In this document: one piece after another, positions 1 through 6,426 of the stretch
How positions within the stretch are numbered: position 1 is the stretch's first letter
Layout: each line of letters begins with the position of its first letter
From: Paraglaciecola sp. L3A3
Lineage (GTDB): Bacteria; Pseudomonadota; Gammaproteobacteria; Enterobacterales; Alteromonadaceae
Direction of reading: 5' to 3'
Length of the DNA: 64,000 nt
NCBI RefSeq assembly: GCF_009796765.1
Contig: NZ_CP047023.1
Location: forward strand, 4,137,501-4,201,500
Translations under genes and position numbers: made by a program
Notes under the pieces: model-generated
What the model was told of the DNA's origin: nothing
The model's input: only the letters and a program-made list of their open reading frames with translations
Databases searched by the model: none

Positions 1-1
1 T

Positions 2-787
2 GTGATGAGTAATCATGTACATGTGGTGTTATTTGTCGATAAAAACACAGCAGATGATTGGTCAATGAAAGAAGTACTTGAGCATTGGCATCAACTACAT
101 CGAGGTACATTACTCAGTCAAAAATACCTACGAGAAGAAACACTCACAGATAGCGAAATACTAAGCCTAACTGAAACCGCAAAAATCTATCGCCAACGTT
201 TACATAGCATCAGTTGGTTCATGGGTAACCTCAATGAATACATAGCCCGCGAAGCGAATAAAGAAGATGGTTGCACGGGGAGGTTCTGGGAAGGGCGCTT
301 TAAATCTCAAGCCCTATTAGATGAATCGGCTGTATTAGCCTGTATGGCCTATGTTGATTTAAACCCTATTAGAGCCAAAATGGAAAGTACGCCTGAAACC
401 TCAAAACACACCAGTATTTGTAAACGTACCAAAGCCATTAAACAAAAGAAAAGCCAACCCCATCAATTACTGCCATTTGTCGGTAACTACAAACAAGATA
501 TGCCCAAAGGCATTGCCTACAGCTTAAAAGATTATTGTGAATTAGTAGATTGTACAGGCCGCTGTATTCGTGAAGACAAAGCAGGGCATATTGAACATCA
601 CCAAAACCCAATACTGGAAAGGCTAGGACTGTCAGATGACCAATGGCTTACGCTGACCACTGAATTCGAAAAGCACTTTTGTTATGCCGCCGGCGCAGAA
701 CAAATGATGCATCAATTTAAAGTGCACACAGGCCATCAGCGAATGCGCGGCATGTGTCAATCAAAGGCCTTACTTAAACGGGCATAA
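2..787 (+). CDS. REP-associated tyrosine transposase (Y1/HUH family), 5' end outside window
   Basis: The protein is a single-strand-acting Y1 transposase of the IS200/RAYT type. The metal-binding HUH motif is seen as SNHVHVV at the extreme left. It is followed by the usual RAYT segments: GNLNEYIARE (near residue 76), GRFWEGRFKSQALLD (near 93) and a YVDLNPIRAKM motif (near 117). The longer C-terminal tail is typical of RAYTs rather than of IS200 TnpA. The reading frame is already open at base 2, so the true start lies upstream and only about 261 residues are visible. RAYTs are usually single-copy, domesticated and associated with short repeats. Here non-palindromic repeat arrays begin about 190 bp downstream. 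Family assignment is confident; any link to the arrays is inference. Confidence 0.85.
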   Translation: MMSNHVHVVLFVDKNTADDWSMKEVLEHWHQLHRGTLLSQKYLREETLTDSEILSLTETAKIYRQRLHSISWFMGNLNEYIAREANKEDGCTGRFWEGRFKSQALLDESAVLACMAYVDLNPIRAKMESTPETSKHTSICKRTKAIKQKKSQPHQLLPFVGNYKQDMPKGIAYSLKDYCELVDCTGRCIREDKAGHIEHHQNPILERLGLSDDQWLTLTTEFEKHFCYAAGAEQMMHQFKVHTGHQRMRGMCQSKALLKRA

Positions 788-842
788 GCTCATCACCAAA
801 TATATAAATATCATCGCAAGATGAGAGTTAGGTATATCTGCA

Positions 843-994
843 AAACCAATATATCCCGGTTTTCTGAGTATCAGCTATTAAAAGTAGAGCACTTCCGCTT
901 ACTTCAAAATAAATAACCAACAGTATCCATTGTAAAGACTGTGCAATATTGAGTAGTATCGGTGAGTCGCTTACGTTGGGTGTCACGGTAAACC
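843..994 (+). repeat. 152-bp direct repeat, copy 1
   Basis: The block begins aaaccaatatatcccgg and ends gtcacggtaaacc. It recurs without any mismatch I could find at 1091-1242, and its 3' 119 bp recur at 1261-1379. No convincing reading frame runs through it. Each copy ends in the short unit tcacggtaaacc that also forms the neighbouring array. Confidence 0.9.
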
Positions 995-1090
995 CTCACG
1001 GTAAACCCTCACGGTAAACCACTCGGGGCGCTTACGTTGGGTGTCACGGTAAACCCATCGGTGTCACGGTAAACCCATCACGGTAAACCC

Positions 1091-1242
1091 AAACCAATAT
1101 ATCCCGGTTTTCTGAGTATCAGCTATTAAAAGTAGAGCACTTCCGCTTACTTCAAAATAAATAACCAACAGTATCCATTGTAAAGACTGTGCAATATTGA
1201 GTAGTATCGGTGAGTCGCTTACGTTGGGTGTCACGGTAAACC
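1091..1242 (+). repeat. 152-bp direct repeat, copy 2
   Basis: This is the second full copy of the block at 843-994, offset by 248 bp. It is flanked on both sides by tcacggtaaacc units. A minus-strand reading frame at 1064-1249 lies inside the repeat and is not considered a gene. Confidence 0.9.
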
Positions 1243-1260
1243 ACTTCACGGTAAACCACT

Positions 1261-1379
1261 TATTAAAAGTAGAGCACTTCCGCTTACTTCAAAATAAATA
1301 ACCAACAGTATCCATTGTAAAGACTGTGCAATATTGAGTAGTATCGGTGAGTCACTTACGTTGGGTGTCACGGTAAACC
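1261..1379 (+). repeat. Truncated copy (119 bp) of the 152-bp direct repeat
   Basis: This copy lacks the first 33 bp of the block and starts at tattaaaagtagagc. One substitution is visible (gtcactt instead of gtcgctt). It ends in the same tcacggtaaacc unit, suggesting that the block and the short units were amplified together. Confidence 0.85.
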
Positions 1380-1597
1380 ACTCGGGGTGTCACGGTAAAC
1401 CACTCGTTGGGTGTCACGGTAAACCACTCTCACGGTAAACCACTCGGGGTGTCACGGTAAACCACTCGTTGGGTGTCACGGTAAAACACTGCTGACGGTA
1501 AACCACTGGTTGAGTCAATTTCTCAATAAATCAGCATTTAAATTCACCCGTTTAAGGATAAATGTATGATTTAAATTAGTCGTCATGACTTTCAATT

Positions 1598-2104
1598 TTA
1601 GTTTTCGCAAACATCAGAAAAAGCTGTAGAGGCATTTATTTGAGAGTCAACACTGCCATAATTGCTATATGTTACCGTGCAATCTTGCTTCCACCACAGG
1701 CCACTTCTACCTGGCCACGAAATCAACCATGAAGTATACGCGCCACCATTAGCAGCGCTCTCGCTTCTCACTTCAACAGCAAAATCTTGATTTATCAATA
1801 ACCCAATACCCGTGTCTTCGTCAGCCCTAGGCCAACCATTTAACATTTCAACAACTACACCACCACCGATATCAACAGTTGAGTCGCCACTTTGGCTACA
1901 ACTAGGGCTCGCTAAACATTTATAAAAACCTAATTTAGCAGCAGTTTTAATAGATGCTGTTAATGCATCATGCCTGGCTTTTTTAGCCTCACTACTAATA
2001 TCAATAAATTTCGGAGCAGCAGCAACCGCTAAAATACCAAGGATAACGATAACTATAATAAGCTCTATTAACGTAAAGCCTTTTTGAGTGCTTTTATTAA
2101 GCAT
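1598..2104 (-). CDS. Type IV prepilin, MSHA pilin-like
   Basis: This is a pilin subunit of 168 residues. It has a short basic leader, a prepilin peptidase site (QKG^FTLIE, cleavage after Gly9, Glu at mature position 5) and a hydrophobic N-helix. The N-helix runs into APKFIDISSEAKKARHDAL, which matches the MSHA/MshA style of pilin. Four cysteines are visible: a pair in YKCLASPSC and a pair near the C-terminus in QDC and DVC, the latter fitting the usual pilin D-region disulphide. The gene stands alone, with no msh assembly genes nearby, so the product must use machinery encoded elsewhere or be a minor or decoy pilin. A four-unit tandem repeat sits about 55-150 bp upstream of the start, where a promoter would be expected. 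Confidence 0.85.
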   Translation of the reverse strand: MLNKSTQKGFTLIELIIVIVILGILAVAAAPKFIDISSEAKKARHDALTASIKTAAKLGFYKCLASPSCSQSGDSTVDIGGGVVVEMLNGWPRADEDTGIGLLINQDFAVEVRSESAANGGAYTSWLISWPGRSGLWWKQDCTVTYSNYGSVDSQINASTAFSDVCEN

Positions 2105-2157
2105 ACTTAATACCTTAATGATGTTTAAATGTTTGCCTCAGATATTTTATCAGTACC

Positions 2158-2255
2158 TTACACGGACAGCCATGATAACTTTTACACGGACAGCCATGAT
2201 AACTTCTTACACGGACAGCCATGATAACTTTTACACGGACAGCCATGATAACTTC
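2158..2255 (+). repeat. Four tandem 24-25-bp units containing acggacagccatgata
   Basis: The units are at 2158-2181, 2182-2206, 2207-2230 and 2231-2255. They are identical except for one or two extra bases at the unit ends. The array is head-to-tail with no spacers. It lies just upstream of the divergent-facing pilin start (2104, minus strand). The core gacagccatgata is shared with the 30-bp units at 4647-4706. Confidence 0.9.
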
Positions 2256-2303
2256 GTAATTAGGTACTAGTAAAATTAATATTCCTATCGTCTTTCTCCT
2301 CCC

Positions 2304-2343
2304 GTCATTCCGGTGTTCCCTGCTAACAACATACAGGGATGAC
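2304..2343. repeat. REP-like imperfect palindrome (gtcat...atgac)
   Basis: The outer arms gtcat/atgac enclose an inner tccctg/caggga stem with the loop sequence ctaacaacata. It is related to the hairpin at 2445-2469 and resembles extragenic palindromes scattered in marine gammaproteobacteria. It is extragenic and has no U-tract, so a terminator role is not favoured. Confidence 0.6.
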
Positions 2344-2444
2344 GATATAGGCCGGAATCCATGGTTTAAATACAGTGGCGATCTACTAGATTCGAGCTAC
2401 GACTTTGGGCTTTTAAACTGCAGTATTCTGCTTTTCAAGAATGG

Positions 2445-2469
2445 ATTCCTGCTAACAAGATGCAGGAAT
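2445..2469. repeat. REP-like perfect hairpin (attcctgc/gcaggaat)
   Basis: An 8-bp perfect stem has the 9-nt loop taacaagat, immediately followed by gac. It is the same family as 2304-2343. A further, hairpin-less relative (tgctaacaagc...aaatgacg) lies at 4383-4407. Confidence 0.65.
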
Positions 2470-2857
2470 GACAAACTTCGGAGTTGGGTAAGATCTGGTG
2501 GCTATTAGCTGTTGTCGTCTTTGCCTGCTGCTATCTGATTTATTCTGCCGTCCTCTGAGGTGAATAGCTTTTAATCTTGGACTTTTCGGCGCAGCCGCCT
2601 CTAAAACTCTGCGACATGCTTTTTATCATTTTCTGCTTTTTCTGCAAAAGTCTGCTCACTCTGCGCTGCCTTATTCTGATTTAATGAAGAAGTCACTAAT
2701 CTTTAAAAATTAGCAAAAGAGCGTTTATGTTCTAGGCTTTAAAACATATTGATACCAATAGTAAAAAAGACTCCCAATCTAATAAATATGGCAAAGGTTT
2801 ATGTCAAAAAAAGATAAGCAGGGTGTCCCGATACTATGACTGTTATTGAGGTAAAAA

Positions 2858-4192
2858 ATGACAACTAAGCCAAAATCATTCTGCCAAATAAACCAAGTAT
2901 TTATTATGTTTTACTTGGCATTTTGGGGCTTTCAAGCTAGTGCTAATGATATCAAAGAGAAAAGTTTTAATAAAAATCTTGAGGTGAAACGGGACATTCC
3001 ATTCGATACTACCTTCGAGCGCAGAGATATCAATCTCCTTAATTGGCAACACTGGCCTTACAGCCGTTATGCAAGTCATCACCCTCGTGAATTTGTACCT
3101 ATGGCGACCATTCATTCTGACCCTGAAGCCCCTGCGCTTGAAGAAATAATAAATGATCCGTTTAACCTCATGACATTAAAGGTTTCAATAAATCAGAAAA
3201 AAAAGGTGCTGTTACTAGACCTTCTGAGGTCAATCCAAATGAAAGGTTTTGCTGTGATGCATGGCGGGAAATTGGTTTTTGAAACCTACGACCAAGGAAT
3301 GCAGCAGCATGATATTCAAATTTTACAATCGAGCTCAAAAACGTTTACCGGGATGTTGATACACAAACTCGCGAACGACGGGTTAATAAGCTTGGAGGCT
3401 AATGTTGACGAATATTTACCTGAATTGGATGCCGGCGTTTTCAAAGGTTCTACGCTGCAAAACATGCTTGATATGCAAGTGGGATTTCCTAGCTTTGGTA
3501 GTTATCACAAGCCCGGAGATTATGGCTATATGAGCGAAATTCATCTGGGATTGAAGCCAAAGGTGCTAGGTGTTGAACACCGTTCTATTTTGTCATTTAT
3601 TAAGCAGTTTCAGAAGCCCACTTTCGTTCCGGGTAGCAAATTTAAATATAACGACATGAATACTCAGGTATTGGCTATGGTTGCTGAGCAGGTAACAGGT
3701 AAGCGATATGCTCAGCTAATGGAAGAAACCTTCTGGCGTCCCTTACAATATCGCTTTGACGGAGCGGTTGCTATTGATGAAGACGGCAATGCAGGTTCTA
3801 GCTGGGGTATAGCAATGACATTAAGAGATGCAGCCAGGTTTGGCCAAATGATGTTAGAAAGAGGCCAGTACAAAGGTAAGAGGATAATCCCTGATAGTTA
3901 TTTTCAATCAACATATGATCAACCTATTTCAGAACCTCGGTCAAATTATAAGTTACTGGGTCAAGTGGAGGATTACAGAAATCACGTGTGGATGTTACGA
4001 AACGATGAGCTGATGTACACTGCAGGTTCATTCGGTCAATATATTTTTGCCGATTATAATAATCAAGTCGCTATAGTATTCATGGCAAACTGGTCAGATA
4101 ATGGTCACTTAGCAAGCAACGAGAATTTGCTAAGAATTGTTCGCACTATTGGTGGATATATCAAACAAAAAAGTAACAACTCTATAAACTAA
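2858..4192 (+). CDS. Secreted serine hydrolase, beta-lactamase/PBP-like (class C fold)
   Basis: This is a 444-residue protein with an N-terminal signal peptide (hydrophobic stretch near residues 14-27, likely cut after QASA). It belongs to the serine beta-lactamase/esterase/D-Ala peptidase superfamily (Pfam Beta-lactamase). The nucleophile motif SSSK is at residues 158-161, the second motif is read as YND at 264-266 (in place of YxN), and a C-terminal YTAGSFGQ strand takes the KTG-like position. The superfamily covers esterases, peptidases and lactamases, so the substrate cannot be told from sequence. The ATG is preceded by GAGGT at proper spacing. It is a monocistronic gene flanked by repeat-rich DNA on both sides. 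Confidence 0.8.
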   Translation: MTTKPKSFCQINQVFIMFYLAFWGFQASANDIKEKSFNKNLEVKRDIPFDTTFERRDINLLNWQHWPYSRYASHHPREFVPMATIHSDPEAPALEEIINDPFNLMTLKVSINQKKKVLLLDLLRSIQMKGFAVMHGGKLVFETYDQGMQQHDIQILQSSSKTFTGMLIHKLANDGLISLEANVDEYLPELDAGVFKGSTLQNMLDMQVGFPSFGSYHKPGDYGYMSEIHLGLKPKVLGVEHRSILSFIKQFQKPTFVPGSKFKYNDMNTQVLAMVAEQVTGKRYAQLMEETFWRPLQYRFDGAVAIDEDGNAGSSWGIAMTLRDAARFGQMMLERGQYKGKRIIPDSYFQSTYDQPISEPRSNYKLLGQVEDYRNHVWMLRNDELMYTAGSFGQYIFADYNNQVAIVFMANWSDNGHLASNENLLRIVRTIGGYIKQKSNNSIN

Positions 4193-4799
4193 AAGAAATA
4201 ATAAAGAGCTCGTATTCCTTTAAAACGTAGGATTATTAACGAGTTATTAATTTCACATGGACACCCATAGTAAAAATTAGCAACGCGTTATCCAGCCCCA
4301 TCCCAATGGGATAAAAAGCATCAAAATCAAACATTTACAGCTTTTCTATTGACGGTGATGTTGTTTTTTAAGCTGGGACTTTCTGCTAACAAGCACACCG
4401 AAATGACGAAATTTGAGGCCAGCTCAGGCTTTGAACTATCTACTGCTCTTAAACTGCAATTTCTGCCCCACTCTGCTTAGTCTGCCTTATTCTGTAATGT
4501 TGCTTTTCTCGGTGTAGCTAAGCCTCTGTGATCTGCTTTTGATTTTAACAATGGTATCGCTTTTCTCTGTGTCACTCTGTGGATTGCTTTTGCTTTGGCT
4601 TTTATATTCACTAACCACTATTTACTATCTACAGGACTACTAACAAGACTACTAACAAGACAGCCATGATAGTACTGACTACTAACAAGACAGCCATGAT
4701 AGTACTCAAACGATTTTTAATGCTACCTAGCTCTTATGCATATAGTGTGAGTTTTGGAAGATTGAATTTGGGATGTTTTTTTGACTAAATCTATCTCAA
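4193..4799. other. Gene-free, repeat-rich intergenic region
   Basis: No gene is supported. The stretch holds a truncated REP-like relative (4383-4407), the degenerate word tract ctcggtgtagctaagcc (about 4509-4530) with a partner near 6250, and a 30-bp tandem duplication at 4647-4706. Confidence 0.5.
4647..4706 (+). repeat. Two perfect 30-bp tandem units containing gacagccatgata
   Basis: The units 4647-4676 and 4677-4706 are identical. A partial unit (gactactaacaag) precedes them at about 4634. The core gacagccatgata is the same as in the 2158-2255 array, but the flanking part of the unit (ctactaacaag) differs and resembles the loop of the REP-like hairpins (ctaacaag). Confidence 0.9.
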
Positions 4800-4828
4800 T
4801 AAAAACACCTTAGTAAAAACTAAGGTGT
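4800..4828 (-). terminator. Rho-independent terminator overlapping the stop codon of the 4820-5389 gene
   Basis: A perfect 9-bp stem (acaccttag 4805-4813 / ctaaggtgt 4820-4828) encloses a 6-nt loop. On the minus strand it is followed by a run of T. The downstream arm includes the stop codon of the phosphoribosyltransferase gene. Confidence 0.85.
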
Positions 4829-5389
4829 GGGTAAGTAGTCTTTAATAATGTCGTATAGTGCCGGGCGGTGTTCTGCCATTTCATCTACCGTAAGGCCTTC
4901 TAAAGAATGTGGATATTTCAGCCATGCCGAGGTTTCGTGTACGTAGTAATCTGGGATCCTATCGACTTCCCGTCGGGTTGGTTTATAGAACGGCACAGCC
5001 ACACGAATGTCTTCTGGCATATTTAGGCGGGTTTTTTCTTGCAGGTTGTTGATGATGGCTTCAATTGAACGACCTGTATCAAACACATCATCGACGATAA
5101 GAAGTTTATCAGTATGTTGCACGTTTTTAATCAAATAATTGAGGTCATGTACTTTTACTTCTCGCGACTGTTTATCGATACCTGCCGCATAAGATGATGT
5201 TCGGATCGCAATATTATCTGTTTCAATGCCGAGATGACTAAAGAACTCTTGTACCGCGATACCAATAGGTGCACCACCACGCCACACTGCAATAATAAAT
5301 GTTGGGCGGTATCCACTGTCAAAAACCAGTTTAGCGAGCTTGAACGAATCAGCCAGCAACTGCTCGCCTGTTAGATAGGTTTTTTTCAT
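4820..5389 (-). CDS. Phosphoribosyltransferase (hypoxanthine PRT-like), paralogue 1
   Basis: This is a type I phosphoribosyltransferase of 189 residues, a plausible length for hypoxanthine/xanthine salvage enzymes. The PRPP-binding signature LLIVDDVFDTGRS is at residues 97-109, with the paired acidic residues at 100-101. The PPi-loop segment AVWRGGAP is near residue 34. These enzymes transfer ribose-5-phosphate from PRPP to a purine base in the cytoplasm. It faces a paralogue 83 bp away on the opposite strand. The two share YRPTFI, WRGG, RTS, a YLI segment, the PRPP loop and HET.W..(Y/F)P. AAGG lies before the ATG. Confidence 0.8.
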   Translation of the reverse strand: MKKTYLTGEQLLADSFKLAKLVFDSGYRPTFIIAVWRGGAPIGIAVQEFFSHLGIETDNIAIRTSSYAAGIDKQSREVKVHDLNYLIKNVQHTDKLLIVDDVFDTGRSIEAIINNLQEKTRLNMPEDIRVAVPFYKPTRREVDRIPDYYVHETSAWLKYPHSLEGLTVDEMAEHRPALYDIIKDYLPTP

Positions 5390-5472
5390 TGCAGCCTTAT
5401 AATGAGTCGAAATAATAACAATATAAGACGTATAATAAAGTGATCTGCCTGAACAAGAAAGTTGATAAGCAT
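5390..5472. promoter_or_regulatory. Divergent promoter region between two phosphoribosyltransferase genes
   Basis: The 83-bp gap must hold both promoters. It is AT-rich, with overlapping tataa words around 5420-5437. No known operator such as a PUR box could be recognised by eye. Confidence 0.4.
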
Positions 5473-6033
5473 ATGAATAAAGTTTTTCTCAATGAAGATA
5501 GCCTAATTGAAGACTCCTTCCGTCTTGGCGTGCAAATATATAAACAGGGTTATCGTCCAACTTTTATTGTCGGCCTTTGGCGCGGTGGTAGCGCGGTGGG
5601 TATCTATGTTCAGGAGTGTTTGCAGACATTGGGGGTAGTCACTGACCATATTTCCATTCGTACATCTTATAGGGGGTTACCGAGCTACGAGTCTATGCTC
5701 GCCGAACCTGGTAATATTCGTGTCCACGGCACCCAATATCTGATTGAAAACTTAAACGAAGATGACTCATTATTGATTGTTGACGATGTGTTTAGCTCGG
5801 GTAACAGCATTGACGCTACTGTTAAACACCTAAAACGACATCTAAAACGAAACTTCCCAAAAGACGTAAAAATTGCCTCATTGTATAGACGTCCAAGTTA
5901 TCAGCGTACAGTTAAACAGCCCGATTTTTGTTTGCACGAAACACAAGACTGGCTGGTGTTTCCATATGAACTCAAAGGCTTAACCGCTGAGGAAATTGAG
6001 CAGCACAAGCCCTATGTAGCTAAGTTGGTTTAG
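5473..6033 (+). CDS. Phosphoribosyltransferase (hypoxanthine PRT-like), paralogue 2
   Basis: With the start at the internal ATG 5473 (chosen because it aligns with the paralogue) the protein has 186 residues. It has GLWRGGSAVG near residue 34 and the PRPP loop LLIVDDVFSSGNS at 100-112. The usual DTG of the loop is SSG here, although the acidic pair is kept. It has an insertion relative to the partner after RTSYRGLPS. A longer form starting at 5440 is possible, but its extra 11 residues have no counterpart. Divergent arrangement with 4820-5389 suggests local duplication by inversion; base specificity may differ. Confidence 0.75.
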   Translation: MNKVFLNEDSLIEDSFRLGVQIYKQGYRPTFIVGLWRGGSAVGIYVQECLQTLGVVTDHISIRTSYRGLPSYESMLAEPGNIRVHGTQYLIENLNEDDSLLIVDDVFSSGNSIDATVKHLKRHLKRNFPKDVKIASLYRRPSYQRTVKQPDFCLHETQDWLVFPYELKGLTAEEIEQHKPYVAKLV

Positions 6034-6360
6034 TGGTGGTCTAAATGCTGCCTAGAGGCTGGGGTGTCTAGCTAAAAAGGATGTAACTTGATAATAAACT
6101 GCAAAGTAACAAGGCACTTAAATAACGTGGCGGTCATTAAAAGGGCTAAAGAGGCTTACTGAGACCCCCTTCGCAACAAAATGATATATAAGTTAGCTAA
6201 ATCAATTTGTTACTCGTTTTTGATTGAGTAGATTTTTTCATGATGTTTCTTTTCTCGGTGTAGCGAAGCCTCTGTGTCACTCTGTGATGAAGGTTTTTGC
6301 TTTGTTCATGGCGTTTTCTAACAACGAATACCAATGCAGATGGATGAATCAGCCAGACAA
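6034..6360. other. Intergenic region without a supported gene
   Basis: It contains the third member of the degenerate repeat words (ctcggtgtagcgaagcctct near 6253, then gtgtcactctgtg). A 63-codon frame at 6224-6415 overlaps both this repeat and the following terminator and is not accepted as a gene. Confidence 0.5.
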
Positions 6361-6400
6361 AAAGGCCTGTTTCTTTAGATTAAGAAACAGGCCTTTAAAG
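6357..6400 (-). terminator. Strong hairpin terminator of the GH86-type gene
   Basis: A perfect 15-bp stem (6361-6375 with 6382-6396) has a 6-nt loop. Read on the minus strand it ends in a short T run. It sits 27 bp beyond the stop codon of the gene ending at 6427. It could also stop transcripts arriving on the + strand. Confidence 0.85.
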
Positions 6401-6426
6401 TTACCGATAAGTTAGATGTGTTAACC

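Larger units (their letters stand above)
978..1508 (+). repeat. Interspersed short-unit array, about 15 copies of (g)tcacggtaaacc
   Basis: I count about 15 occurrences of acggtaaacc in direct orientation, one of them variant (acggtaaaac). Linkers vary and are drawn from a few types, such as actcgttgggtg, actcggggtg and catcggtg. The unit is not palindromic, has no constant spacer and is interrupted by the 152-bp blocks, so it is neither a CRISPR array nor a classical REP/BIME. It lies between the RAYT gene and the 3' end of the pilin gene. Confidence 0.85.
2256..2857. other. Gene-free region made of degenerate dispersed repeats
   Basis: Apart from the two REP-like hairpins I see no gene here. 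The tract around 2520-2690 is rich in tctgc words. It resembles 4440-4610 and 6236-6310 in word order, including a ctcggtgtagc-like word followed by gcctctgtg or gcctctaaa. It looks like decayed repeat DNA. The immediate leader of the next gene (from about 2830) carries its ribosome binding site, gaggtaa. Confidence 0.5.

Noticed and set aside
1064..1249. Minus-strand small gene
   Set aside because: It lies in duplicated non-coding repeat DNA with no ribosome binding site.
978..1508. CRISPR array
   Set aside because: The units are only 12 bp, linkers are short, variable and themselves repeated, and there is no cas gene.
2158..2255. CRISPR or coding repeat (60-codon frame)
   Set aside because: The units abut with no spacers and the frame is only an effect of the tandem repeat.
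5390..5472. PUR box between the phosphoribosyltransferase genes
   Set aside because: No match to the PurR operator palindrome could be found by eye.
6224..6415. Small gene on the + strand
   Set aside because: It overlaps dispersed repeat words and the terminator hairpin at 6361-6396.
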